From contig NZ_CP034328.1 of the NCBI RefSeq assembly GCF_003940805.1, forward strand, positions 2,542,001 to 2,606,000: DNA of 64,000 bases. Reading direction: 5' to 3'. The notes beneath the pieces were generated by a model, which saw only the letters and a program-made list of their open reading frames with translations, was not told the origin of the DNA and did not search any database. Positions within the stretch are counted from its first letter, which is position 1. The number at the start of each line of letters is the position of its first letter. Below, one piece after another: positions 35,062 to 44,070 of this stretch. This stretch comes from Tabrizicola piscis (lineage in GTDB: Bacteria; Pseudomonadota; Alphaproteobacteria; Rhodobacterales; Rhodobacteraceae). Made by a program: the position numbers and the translations under genes.

Positions 35062-38000
35062 ATGTTCCGGCTGATCAAATCAATCCTGCGCTTCCTGATC
35101 TCGCGCAAGCTGTGGACGACGATCGGGATCATCCTGCTTTGCGCGCTGATCTGGCAGTTCGGGCCGCTTCTGGCCTTTGGTGACCTGCACCCGCTTGACA
35201 GCGAACTGAACCGGCTGATCGCCATCGGGGTGGTGCTGATCCTGTGGCTGTTTTCCCATCTCCTCGCGCAGCTGCGGGCGGCGCGGAAGAACCGGATGTT
35301 CGTGACCGACCTCGCCGCCCCGCCGGTGCAAGCCGCCGCCAAGCCGGGCGAGGGGAACCTTGCGGCGATCAATACCAAGTTCCAAGACATCCTTTCCCAG
35401 ATGAAGAAGTCAAAGCTGGGCGCGAAGAAATTCCTGCGCGAGATGCCGTGGTACGTCATCATCGGCCCACCCGGCACCGGCAAGACGACGGCGCTGAAAC
35501 AATCCGGTCTGCATTTTCCCATCGACCTCTCGGATGATATCAAGGGCGTCGGCGGCACCCGCAATTGCGACTGGTTCTTCACCGATACCGCCGTGCTGGT
35601 GGACACCGCCGGGCGCTACGTCGAACAGGCCAGCGACCCCGAGATTGACGCTGCGGAATGGGGCGGCTTCCTTGCGCTGTTGAAAAAGCACCGCGGCAAG
35701 CGGGCCTTGAACGGGGTGATCGTCACCTTGTCCATGCAAGAGCTTCTGGGTGACGAGGACGCGCTGAAAGCGCATGGCAAGACCATCCGCAAGCGCCTTG
35801 CAGACCTGCGCGAACGGCTGCAGATCCAGCTGCCGGTCTATCTGATGATCACCAAGGCCGACCTTGTGCCGGGGTTCGAACCCTTCTTCGCCGACCTCAC
35901 CAGCCGCGACCGTGAACAGGTCTGGGGCGCTACCCTGCCCACCGATGCCCGCGCCGAACCGACAGCCATCGCCCGTGAATTGCGGGGGCTGCTCAGCCGC
36001 CTTGAAACCCGGCTGTCCGCACGGCTGTCCGAAGATGCGGCCCTTGGCTGGCGGGCCGAGGTGTTCCGCTTTCCCGCTCAGATGGAGCGGGTGGAAGCGC
36101 CGCTGAAGACGCTGGTGGAAACCGTGTTCGGCGAAAGCCGCTATGAAGACGCGCCTTGGCTGCGCGGGTTCTACTTCACATCGGCCGCGCAGGAAGGCAG
36201 CCCGATTGACCGGATGCTGGGCGACATGGCGGCGTCCTACGGGTTGCGGACCGAACCGCCGCCGCGTCGGGCGGCCAGCGACTACCGCAGCTATTTCCTG
36301 CACGACATGCTGGCGGGCGTGATCTTTCCCGAGGCGGGGTTGGGCCAGTTCGACCGCGCCGCCGAAGAGCGCCGGGTCTGGATCTGGCGCGGGTCGGTCG
36401 CCGCGGCGGCGCTGGCCTGCACGCTGGCGGGACTGGCGTTTCTCTATTCCTTCCTCAACCAGTCCGGCACCATCGCCGATCAGGCGCGGCTGACTGCGGA
36501 CCTGTCACAGCGGCTGGCCAATATCGCGGCCCGGCAGGCGCCGACCGACCCCCTTGATCTGGACATCGCCCTAGATGCCATGACCGAGATCGAGACGGCC
36601 CGCAGCCCGCTGACCGCTGGCATCCTGACCGTCGCCGGACCCTCGGCCCGGACTGACCTTACCCGCGCCCAGAAGATCGCCTATGACCACGGCCTGAAGA
36701 CCATTCTGGAACCCCGCATGGTCGCCCTTCTGGAGGCGACGATGTGGCGCGAGATCCGCAACCCCGAATTCCTGCTGGGCGCGCTGAAATCCTACCACAT
36801 GCTGACCGGCAAGGCCCCCTACGACCGCGATTTCCTGACCTTCTGGTGGACGGAAAAACTGCCCGAAAGCGCACCGATTCCACCCTTCCCGACCGAAGCC
36901 GCGCTGGCCCACCAGCTTGCTGCCATCGAACGCGCCAGCGGGGATGAGGCCGCCGACCGCATCGCGCCCGATGACATGCTGGTGTCCAAGGCGCTGGAGG
37001 CTATCTGCACGGTCCCCCTGTCGGTGCGGGCCTATAACAGCCTGACCGGAAACCCGGCGGTGACCAGCCTGCCCGAGTGGATCCCGGCGGAAACCGCTGG
37101 CCCGAACGCCACCAAGGTGCTGACGCGCCTGTCGGGCAAGACCCTGCGGATCGGCCTGCCCGGTGCCTATACCTATCAGGGGTTCCACACCGTGATCCTG
37201 CCACTGATCCCCGAAGTCGCGGCCGAGGCGGCGCTGGATCGCGCGGTCTTTGCCGGGGGCTGTGCGGAAAGCAGCGACACCTCCGTCGCCACGCTTGAGG
37301 TGGATATCCTCAAACTCTACTCGGATGATTTCATCGCGCAGTGGGATGGTCTTCTGCGTGACGTGCGGTTGGCACCGATCACCGATCTGTCGGTAGCCAC
37401 GGCCAATCTCAAGGACCTTGCCAGTGCCGACAGCACGCTGAAACGCCTTTTGCGCGCTGTGGTGACCGAGACTGACCTGACCGCCGTCCCCCCTGAACCG
37501 GAGGAGGGCGCGGATGCGACGGGCGGCATCGTCAAGGCGGCCACGAAGAAGCTGGGCAAACTGGGGGCGCTGGTGTCCAAGGGCGCCAAGACGGCGGACA
37601 AGATCGGGCTTGGCGGCAATGACTCCGGCCCGCCCGCTGACCCGCCGGGCACTGTCGTGGCCGCGCATTTCGCCCCCCTGAAGGCCACCATAACCGAGGT
37701 GGACGGCAATCCCCCGCTGATCACCGACGCCGAAACCGCGCTTGGGGCGCTGGCCAATGAACTGCAGACCGTGGCCGCCAGCCCCGACCCCGAGGCAGCG
37801 TTGCTGGCCCGGGGTGGCCTGCCACAACTGACGGGGCAACTGGCCAACGTGGCGGCCGCGCTGCCCGACCCGGTGGATGACTGGCTGACGGGTCTTGCAG
37901 GCGACACGATCAGCGTCACGCGTGAGGCTGTCGTGGCGCAGCTGAACGCGCGCTGGAAGGCGGATGTGCTGCCCTTCTGCACCAACGCCACTGCCGGGCG

Positions 38001-38625
38001 CTACCCGTTCGAGGCTGGCTCCGCGATTGATGTGAACACCGCCGATTTCCAGCGCCTGTTTGGCCCAGGCGGGTTGATCGACACCTTCACCAACACCCAC
38101 CTGATCCAGTATGTTGATACCACGGTCCGGCCATGGGTCTGGCGCGCCGATTTCGGACTACCCGCCGCCAGCCTGCAACCCCTTGAACAGGCGCGCAGCA
38201 TCCGCGACGGCCTTTTCCCCGGGGGGGCCGGACCGATCATGGCCTTCGCGCTGGAGCCAAAGGACCTGTCCGCCAATTCCAGCCGCGTAACCCTGAACGT
38301 CGACGGGCAAACGCTGGTCTACTTCAACTCGGCCCCGCGACCGATGGCGATGACCTGGCCGGGCAAGGATGGCACGAACCTGATCTCGCTGGCCTTCACG
38401 CCGGTCGATGGCACGGGCGAGGTGATGGCCTCGGAATCCGGGGCCTGGGCCTGGCTGCGGCTGATCCGCAAGGGCAACCTTGCCAAGACAAGCCTGCCGG
38501 AACTGTTCAACCTGACGCTGTCCGCCGGCGGACATTCAGCCACGTTCGAACTGCGCGCAGCCTCGGTTGAGAATCCGTTTGACCTGAGCATGTTCGGCAA
38601 CTTCCGCTGCCCGCAGGGCTTCTGA
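35062..38625 (+). CDS. tssM: T6SS inner-membrane protein TssM (IcmF)
   Basis: The 1187-residue protein has two N-terminal membrane helices (about 17-35 and 50-70) and a cytosolic NTPase domain with Walker A GPPGTGKTT (135-143) and a later VLVDTAGRYVEQ. A third membrane helix lies near 438-463. A long periplasmic part includes the ImcF-related and C-terminal domains (PFCTNATAGRYPFEAGSAID, VDTTVRPWVWRADFGLP). The full Walker A motif suggests real nucleotide binding. ATG 35062 follows the tssL stop by 4 nt; a longer frame from 34948 overlaps tssL and is rejected. Confidence 0.96.
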   Translation: MFRLIKSILRFLISRKLWTTIGIILLCALIWQFGPLLAFGDLHPLDSELNRLIAIGVVLILWLFSHLLAQLRAARKNRMFVTDLAAPPVQAAAKPGEGNLAAINTKFQDILSQMKKSKLGAKKFLREMPWYVIIGPPGTGKTTALKQSGLHFPIDLSDDIKGVGGTRNCDWFFTDTAVLVDTAGRYVEQASDPEIDAAEWGGFLALLKKHRGKRALNGVIVTLSMQELLGDEDALKAHGKTIRKRLADLRERLQIQLPVYLMITKADLVPGFEPFFADLTSRDREQVWGATLPTDARAEPTAIARELRGLLSRLETRLSARLSEDAALGWRAEVFRFPAQMERVEAPLKTLVETVFGESRYEDAPWLRGFYFTSAAQEGSPIDRMLGDMAASYGLRTEPPPRRAASDYRSYFLHDMLAGVIFPEAGLGQFDRAAEERRVWIWRGSVAAAALACTLAGLAFLYSFLNQSGTIADQARLTADLSQRLANIAARQAPTDPLDLDIALDAMTEIETARSPLTAGILTVAGPSARTDLTRAQKIAYDHGLKTILEPRMVALLEATMWREIRNPEFLLGALKSYHMLTGKAPYDRDFLTFWWTEKLPESAPIPPFPTEAALAHQLAAIERASGDEAADRIAPDDMLVSKALEAICTVPLSVRAYNSLTGNPAVTSLPEWIPAETAGPNATKVLTRLSGKTLRIGLPGAYTYQGFHTVILPLIPEVAAEAALDRAVFAGGCAESSDTSVATLEVDILKLYSDDFIAQWDGLLRDVRLAPITDLSVATANLKDLASADSTLKRLLRAVVTETDLTAVPPEPEEGADATGGIVKAATKKLGKLGALVSKGAKTADKIGLGGNDSGPPADPPGTVVAAHFAPLKATITEVDGNPPLITDAETALGALANELQTVAASPDPEAALLARGGLPQLTGQLANVAAALPDPVDDWLTGLAGDTISVTREAVVAQLNARWKADVLPFCTNATAGRYPFEAGSAIDVNTADFQRLFGPGGLIDTFTNTHLIQYVDTTVRPWVWRADFGLPAASLQPLEQARSIRDGLFPGGAGPIMAFALEPKDLSANSSRVTLNVDGQTLVYFNSAPRPMAMTWPGKDGTNLISLAFTPVDGTGEVMASESGAWAWLRLIRKGNLAKTSLPELFNLTLSAGGHSATFELRAASVENPFDLSMFGNFRCPQGF

Positions 38626-39152
38626 TGGCTGATCCTGCGTCTGCACAGGGCGTGATCACGGGCTTTCACGGCAAGCTGCCCACGGCAGGGGATTTCGTGA
38701 CTCGTGGCTTGCCGACCGGACTTGCCGCCTTCTGGGACGGCTGGGCCGCGCGGCATCTGGCAAGGCGGACCGGCTGGCCGTACGGCGGCCTGCGGCTTCG
38801 GCTGGTGTCGGGCGGCAGGGTGGCGGCTGGCGTCGCGGTGCCGGGGACCGACCGGGTGGGGCGGCGGTTTCCGCTGGCGGCCTTCGTCATCGCGCCCAAG
38901 CTGCCCGCGCCCGAAGGTTTGACGGACTGGTGCGATGCGGCGGGGGCGCTGCTGGTCACGGCGGGGCAAGGGGCCATGACCCCCGATGACCTGCTTGACC
39001 AGCTTGAGGCGCTGCCGCCCCCCACCGGCGACGGGCAGGGTGCCACGATGCAGCTTTGGCAGGCCGGGGGGCCCCCAATGGACTGCGATCCGGCTGACTG
39101 CGAGCCGGTTCTGAAAAGCCTTTTCAGTTGTTCAGAATCTTCGAACCCTTGA
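38625..39152 (+). CDS. tagF: T6SS accessory protein TagF
   Basis: This 175-residue TagF/DUF2094-type protein starts with TGFHGKLPTAGDFVTRGLP and continues with FWDGWAARHLA and VAVPGTDRVGRRFPLAAFVI. TagF acts as a post-translational repressor of T6SS assembly and can interfere with Fha. It overlaps the tssM stop by one base and closes the operon. Its last 29 nt overlap the 3' end of the opposite-strand vgrG, so the tail (KSLFSCSESSNP) may be a product of that convergence. Confidence 0.88.
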   Translation: MADPASAQGVITGFHGKLPTAGDFVTRGLPTGLAAFWDGWAARHLARRTGWPYGGLRLRLVSGGRVAAGVAVPGTDRVGRRFPLAAFVIAPKLPAPEGLTDWCDAAGALLVTAGQGAMTPDDLLDQLEALPPPTGDGQGATMQLWQAGGPPMDCDPADCEPVLKSLFSCSESSNP

Positions 39153-41436
39153 CGATCACTTCCCCCGACGCCTTGACGTTGATCTTGCCCGACCCCTTGA
39201 TCGTGATGTCCTTGCCTTCGATGTTGATGGTCCCATCCTTCTTCATCGAAATCGAGGCGGACCCCGTTTTCAGCACGATGGCATCGGCGGCTTCGATGGT
39301 GACGGTCTTCCCCGCCTTGATCCCCATGGCCCCCGCAATGTCGTGCAGCGCGTCCTTGCCCACCTTCGTCGCCTGCGATCCCCCCACCTCAGTCGCCTGA
39401 TCCTTGGCGACCTTGACCGTCATCCCGCCGCCAATGGTCATCGACTGGTTCGCTCCAATGGTGACCGACTGGTTGGACCCGATGGTCCAGCTGTCATCGC
39501 TGCCGATGGTATGGGTCTGGTCGCTGCCCACAGTCACCACGCGGCTGGCGCCGATGGTGTTGACCTGCTCGGCCCCGACACTGCGGATTTCTGCCGCCCC
39601 CACGGTATCAGTCCGCATCGCGCCCACGGTGATCGTCTGAGTGATGGCGACAGTCTGACTGTGGTTGGCACCAATGGTTTCATCTGAATTCGCGCCGATG
39701 CTGATCGTCTCATTCGACCCCACCGTCAGCGACCGGTTCGAACCGACCGTCTCATCGTCATTCACCCCGATGCTGACCGTGCGGTTGTTGCCCACCGACA
39801 CAGACTTGTCATTGGCCACGCTTTCGGTGCGGTTGTGCCCGATGGACTGGGTGCCGTCATGGCCGACGTCTTCGACCCAATCGTTACCGATGGTGCGGGT
39901 TTCGTTGTTCTTGACCAGTTCGACATGGTCCTTCTCGGCCTGAAAGTAGACCTCCTCCGCCCCGGCCTTGTCCTCAAATCGAAGCTCGTTGAACCCGCCG
40001 GATGATGGGGTCGACCAGCTTTTCCAGCCGGACTGGCTGGCATTGCCCGGCAGACCGTACGGCACGGTGTTCTGGCCGTTGTAGACCCGCCCGGTGATGA
40101 TCGGCTGATCCGGGTCGCCTTCCAGAAAGTCGACGATCACCTCATGCCCGATGCGCGGGATCTGGATGAACCCCCAGCCCGCCCCGGCCCATGCCGCCGA
40201 CACGCGCACGAAGCAGGACGAGTTTTCGTCGCTTCCATCCAGCCGGTCCCAGTGGAAATGCACCTTCACGCGGGAATATTCATCGCAGAAGATTTCCGCC
40301 CCAGAGGGTCCGACAACCATGGCCGTCTGCGGCCCGGCCATGCGCGGCTTTGGGGTGATGCGGGGGGGGCGGAACGGCACGCTGGCGGGTGACAGTTCCA
40401 TCGTGACCTCATAGCCCGACCCATCACGCGACTGGCCCGCGCGCAACTCTTCGTCCCACATCACATAGGTCGCACCGATCACCAGATAGGCGATGTTTTC
40501 GGCCTCACGCGGGAAAAGCTCCAGCGTGAAACTGTGGCCTGACCACAGTTGCCGCGCAGTGCCCTTCGCCGTCACCCGGTGCTGATCGGCCTGCAATTCG
40601 TGCAACCGCCGCTCGGTGATCTTTTGCCCGGGGTCCAGCTCGATATAGCGACCGGGGTAATGATAGACCTCGGCCTTGTCGTCCTTATGTCCGACGGGGG
40701 CCGAGGTCAGGGCCGTAAGATCGAAGGTGGGCTTGACGAAATCATAGTCCGTCGCCGTGAACTTGCCGGTTCGCACCTGCGCCTTTGGAACCCAATGGGT
40801 GATGAAATCGCCATCGCGAAAGCTGACGCGGCTGTCGGGTTCATAGGGAACCTTCTCACTCCCACTCGCCGGTTCCAGCGCCTCATTCGTGTCCGAGATC
40901 ATCAGGGTATGGCCGTCTTCGGCATGGGTGAAGTGGTAGAAGATGCCGTCATCCTCCATCAGCCGCTGCACGAAGTGAAGGTCGCTTTCCCCGTATTGCA
41001 CGCAGTATTCGCGCTTGTCGTACTTGCCCCGCAGGGCCAGCTTGAACTTGGCGTCGGGATAGGCCTTGAACACCTCTTCCACGATGTCCGGGGTGCTTTT
41101 GCCCTGAAAGATGCGGTTGTCGCTGTCCAGCGACAGAAACCACAGCCAGGGCCGCAGGGTCATGCGGAAGAACGCCAGATCATCGCGGATCTCTTCCAGC
41201 GCGAAATCCGCAACGATCCCGTGAAAGTGGCGCGGCGTATCGCCCTTGACGGTGATCACCGCGGGCGTGCCCAGCACAGCCAGCGGTTTGAGGTCCATGT
41301 CCTTGCACGAGATCAGCAGCGAATAGGCGAAGGGCGTGGAAATCCGGTCCGCGCCCTCCATCCGCGCAAAGAAGATTTCGGCGTCGATCGCGGGAATGGA
41401 AATGTTGATATCGCGGTCAGCTGTCACGGGGGCCAT
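39124..41436 (-). CDS. vgrG: T6SS spike protein VgrG (TssI) with long repeat tail
   Basis: This 770-residue protein has a gp27-like base (about 1-370: EIFFARMEGADRISTPFAYS, KYDKREYCVQYGESDLHFVQ, FYHFTHAEDGH) and a gp5 OB-fold (about 385-470: YSRVKVHFHWDRLDG, WGFIQIPRIGHEVIVDF). A beta-helix follows, made of about 20 imperfect 8-residue units such as TIGSNQSV and SIGANSDE (about 530-690). The C-terminal beta segment has no extra enzymatic domain, so effectors must be loaded as PAAR or adaptor cargo. It is transcribed from its own gap behind the TssL/TssM-like gene. Confidence 0.96.
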   Translation of the reverse strand: MAPVTADRDINISIPAIDAEIFFARMEGADRISTPFAYSLLISCKDMDLKPLAVLGTPAVITVKGDTPRHFHGIVADFALEEIRDDLAFFRMTLRPWLWFLSLDSDNRIFQGKSTPDIVEEVFKAYPDAKFKLALRGKYDKREYCVQYGESDLHFVQRLMEDDGIFYHFTHAEDGHTLMISDTNEALEPASGSEKVPYEPDSRVSFRDGDFITHWVPKAQVRTGKFTATDYDFVKPTFDLTALTSAPVGHKDDKAEVYHYPGRYIELDPGQKITERRLHELQADQHRVTAKGTARQLWSGHSFTLELFPREAENIAYLVIGATYVMWDEELRAGQSRDGSGYEVTMELSPASVPFRPPRITPKPRMAGPQTAMVVGPSGAEIFCDEYSRVKVHFHWDRLDGSDENSSCFVRVSAAWAGAGWGFIQIPRIGHEVIVDFLEGDPDQPIITGRVYNGQNTVPYGLPGNASQSGWKSWSTPSSGGFNELRFEDKAGAEEVYFQAEKDHVELVKNNETRTIGNDWVEDVGHDGTQSIGHNRTESVANDKSVSVGNNRTVSIGVNDDETVGSNRSLTVGSNETISIGANSDETIGANHSQTVAITQTITVGAMRTDTVGAAEIRSVGAEQVNTIGASRVVTVGSDQTHTIGSDDSWTIGSNQSVTIGANQSMTIGGGMTVKVAKDQATEVGGSQATKVGKDALHDIAGAMGIKAGKTVTIEAADAIVLKTGSASISMKKDGTINIEGKDITIKGSGKINVKASGEVIVKGSKILNN

Positions 41437-41494
41437 CCTTGGATGAACGGAGCAGTTGAAAAGGTCGTCTCGGAAAATGCTGGGTCAAAGTATA

Positions 41495-41517
41495 GCGCCA
41501 ATTGATGAACTTGGCGC
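41495..41517. promoter_or_regulatory. Perfect inverted repeat upstream of vgrG
   Basis: GCGCCAA and TTGGCGC form a perfect 7-bp inverted repeat with a 9-nt spacer, about 60 nt upstream of the vgrG start in the 123-nt gap behind the TssL/TssM-like gene. In the vgrG direction no T-run follows, so an operator seems likelier than a terminator. Confidence 0.45.
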
Positions 41518-41559
41518 GTAGGAAGTTCCATCGCGGGGCCGGCAAAGCCCATGGTGAAG

Positions 41560-44067
41560 CTACAGCACCGCCGGACAGGCAAAGCCCTGCATCAGCTTGC
41601 GCAGGGCCAAGGGGTTCTGCGGTCGGTCAAACACGATCTCAAGAAACAGCCGAGACTGATCGGCCCGCAGATCGACCAGAAATCGCTTGCCCCCATCACG
41701 GTCGCGCAAGCGCAACGGGGCCAGCAGCCGCAGTAGGCCCCAGTATCCCGGCTGGGTCAGCCGCGCCTCGCCGTCACCCGCGTTGAAGGTCACCTCGATC
41801 CCGGCCTGGGGCTGTGCTCCGGGCCATGCCAGAACAAGGCTGTCCGTCGTGGCCTCGACCGGACCTCCCGCGCCGCCAAGGCTTACAAAGGCGCGGCCGC
41901 GTTCCGCCAGGGCAGAGAGGGTCAGTTCCAGCCCGGGCTGGCCGCCTGACGCCCCCGCGGGGTACAGACCCGCGCCAATCTCGGTCGCGCGTTGCAGGTA
42001 GACGGCGCTTTCCTGAGTCAATCCCTCGAACAGCGCTTCGGGTTTCCAGCGCCATGGGGTGTCGGTCATGTCCAGCATCTGGACCGCGCGCCCCTTGACG
42101 AAGCGGTCCACCAGCCCGCCGGGCGCCAGCAGTCGGGCGATCTGATCGGGGTCGGCATCCGCACCCTCGGCAAAGGGAAACCGGTTTGCGGTGACAGCCA
42201 TGCAGGTTTCCAGCACCTCGGTCTGCCAGACCCGTGTCAGGTCATTCGACATCAGGTCCGCATGCGCGGCACCGGTCTGGGCCAGCGTATCCTCAACCAG
42301 TTGCACCACCACCTTCGGAGCCACCCCAAGCGCCGCCACCGAAGCCGCGCGGTCCTGCACGCTCATCAACCGGCTTTGCCCTTTCTCGCCCTCACGGTCC
42401 TGCGCAGCAAGCGCCACGTTCAGCCCGGCGAACAGCGTGGCGATGGCCTGCATCTGCCCCGCTTCAACATACTGGATCATCGGGCCAAAGACGGCGGCGA
42501 CCCTCAGTTGCTGGGGGTGGGTGCGGCGGCGGTCGGTGCCACCCGCCTGCACCCAGACCTCACGCAAAAGCCCCTCAAGCGGCGACGCCCGCCGCGCCAG
42601 TTCGCCCGAGATGCGGACCGAGGTTTCCGGTGTCACAAAGGCGCGCACCCGCAGATCGGCCAGATAGTCCGACCATTGCGCCAGCGTGTCGTCTTGCAGG
42701 CGGTCCATCAGCACGTCAGGTGTGTCGTTCTGCGGTGCGGGCGGGGTCGAGAACATCCGCGCCGCCTGTTCGCGCGCCGACTGGACCGCCAGCCCCGCGC
42801 CAAAGTCGCGCGCATGGTCCCAACCGGCTTGGGTGAACAGGCCGGGCATCGGCTGGTCCATGCCCAGCCCCGATTTCCGTGTCAGGATGACCGAAAGGCC
42901 TGGCACCGCGACGTCAGGATACCAGCCCGGCAGCGCCACCACCGCAGCAGAGCGGCGGAGTTCCAGATAGGCGCGGTCCGGCTCTGCGGCTTCGGCAGCA
43001 ATGCTGCGGGCCTGCGCCAGCAGTTCAGCGTCCGGTGGTGGGGGAGGGGCAGACAAGGGTTGCAACCGCAAGACATGCAGGGAAAGGCCCTGCAACTCCG
43101 GATCGGCCCCCGCCCGGTCCGCCGCCCAACCTGCCAGCCAGGCCGGTTGCCAATCGGGCGCTTGATCAGGCTGATCCGGCACACCCGCGCCCGCCAGTAC
43201 CGACCATGCGCGCACGGTGTCATAGGCGGCGGCGGGCTCGCCTTCCGATGCTAAAGCCTCGTCAATCCCTGCGGCCAGCACCCCCGGCAAATGCCGCTGC
43301 AGGGCGGCCTGATAGGTCGCCTCGGCCATGTCCCCGGCGTCATAGCCCAGCAGCCCGGCAAACAGGTTCACCGGTGCCTTTTCGCGGGCGGTTGCCGTGC
43401 TGCGCGCCTCGGCCGCCAGATCGTCCAGCCGTCGTGCGAGGTCGGGGAAGGGGCCATCGCGGTCCAGACCGATGCTCAGCGCGCGCGCGGCAAATGTCGC
43501 CCCAAGGTCGCGGTGGAAACGGTATTCGACCAGTGCCGCCCACCCAACCACCGCAAGCAGAAAGCCGATCGCCAGCACCACAAGAATCCCCGTCCAGCCC
43601 GCCGCTACGGGCGAGGTGTCAAAGGCCCGGCGGCGATTGTCCAGCCGCAGCAGGCAGTCGGCGACAAAGGCTGCCGTCCCGGCATGGTCAGGCCGCCCCT
43701 CGGCGCGCCTGAGGTATTCGTCCAGATCGGCGGAGGAGACTTCACGCCCTTCGAAGATCAGCCGCCGCGCCTCCGCCCCCCATAGCGCCACGTCGATGGC
43801 CCCGTTGTCGCGCGCCTTCTGGTCAAGGATCAGCGCAAGCGCCGCGCGGGCAGGGGGAACGGCCGCGCCGGGGATACCAGCGCGCTGCAAGCCGGTGGCA
43901 AAGCGATCCAGCAGGGTCGCGGCGTGGCGCAACAGGTCTGACTGTCGTTCACCGGTGACCGACGCAAGCCGGTCGGCATAGGCCAGTACCGGTTCGGCCA
44001 GCCGCGCGATCATGGCATCCGGGGCTGCCGGTCTGCCTGCCGTATCCGCCCCCGTCGACCGCACCAT
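41560..44067 (-). CDS. TssL/TssM hybrid membrane protein lacking the NTPase
   Basis: The 835-residue protein starts with a DotU-like helical part (about 20-130: LAEPVLAYADRLASVTGER, ALALILDQKARDNGAIDVAL), reminiscent of the TssL cytosolic domain. One membrane helix follows (about 158-182: GWTGILVVLAIGFLLAV). The rest is periplasmic and resembles TssM's ImcF-related C-terminal portion (ETCMAVTANRFPFAEG, LLAPGGLVDRFVK, MLDMTDTPWRW, close to the matching TssM motifs). There is no Walker A motif and no TssM N-terminal helices. It lies in the pppA-peptidase-vgrG arm; a role in a modified membrane complex is inferred. Confidence 0.8.
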   Translation of the reverse strand: MVRSTGADTAGRPAAPDAMIARLAEPVLAYADRLASVTGERQSDLLRHAATLLDRFATGLQRAGIPGAAVPPARAALALILDQKARDNGAIDVALWGAEARRLIFEGREVSSADLDEYLRRAEGRPDHAGTAAFVADCLLRLDNRRRAFDTSPVAAGWTGILVVLAIGFLLAVVGWAALVEYRFHRDLGATFAARALSIGLDRDGPFPDLARRLDDLAAEARSTATAREKAPVNLFAGLLGYDAGDMAEATYQAALQRHLPGVLAAGIDEALASEGEPAAAYDTVRAWSVLAGAGVPDQPDQAPDWQPAWLAGWAADRAGADPELQGLSLHVLRLQPLSAPPPPPDAELLAQARSIAAEAAEPDRAYLELRRSAAVVALPGWYPDVAVPGLSVILTRKSGLGMDQPMPGLFTQAGWDHARDFGAGLAVQSAREQAARMFSTPPAPQNDTPDVLMDRLQDDTLAQWSDYLADLRVRAFVTPETSVRISGELARRASPLEGLLREVWVQAGGTDRRRTHPQQLRVAAVFGPMIQYVEAGQMQAIATLFAGLNVALAAQDREGEKGQSRLMSVQDRAASVAALGVAPKVVVQLVEDTLAQTGAAHADLMSNDLTRVWQTEVLETCMAVTANRFPFAEGADADPDQIARLLAPGGLVDRFVKGRAVQMLDMTDTPWRWKPEALFEGLTQESAVYLQRATEIGAGLYPAGASGGQPGLELTLSALAERGRAFVSLGGAGGPVEATTDSLVLAWPGAQPQAGIEVTFNAGDGEARLTQPGYWGLLRLLAPLRLRDRDGGKRFLVDLRADQSRLFLEIVFDRPQNPLALRKLMQGFACPAVL

Positions 44068-44070
44068 CGG

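Noticed and set aside
36571..38100. Long open frame on the minus strand opposite tssM
   Set aside because: It is an antisense shadow typical of GC-rich coding sequence, with no recognisable domain and atypical His/Gln/Gly-rich composition.
39366..39900. Regular short repeats resembling a tandem repeat or CRISPR-like array
   Set aside because: They are in-frame 8-residue beta-helix units of VgrG with diverged DNA sequence and no spacer-repeat pattern.
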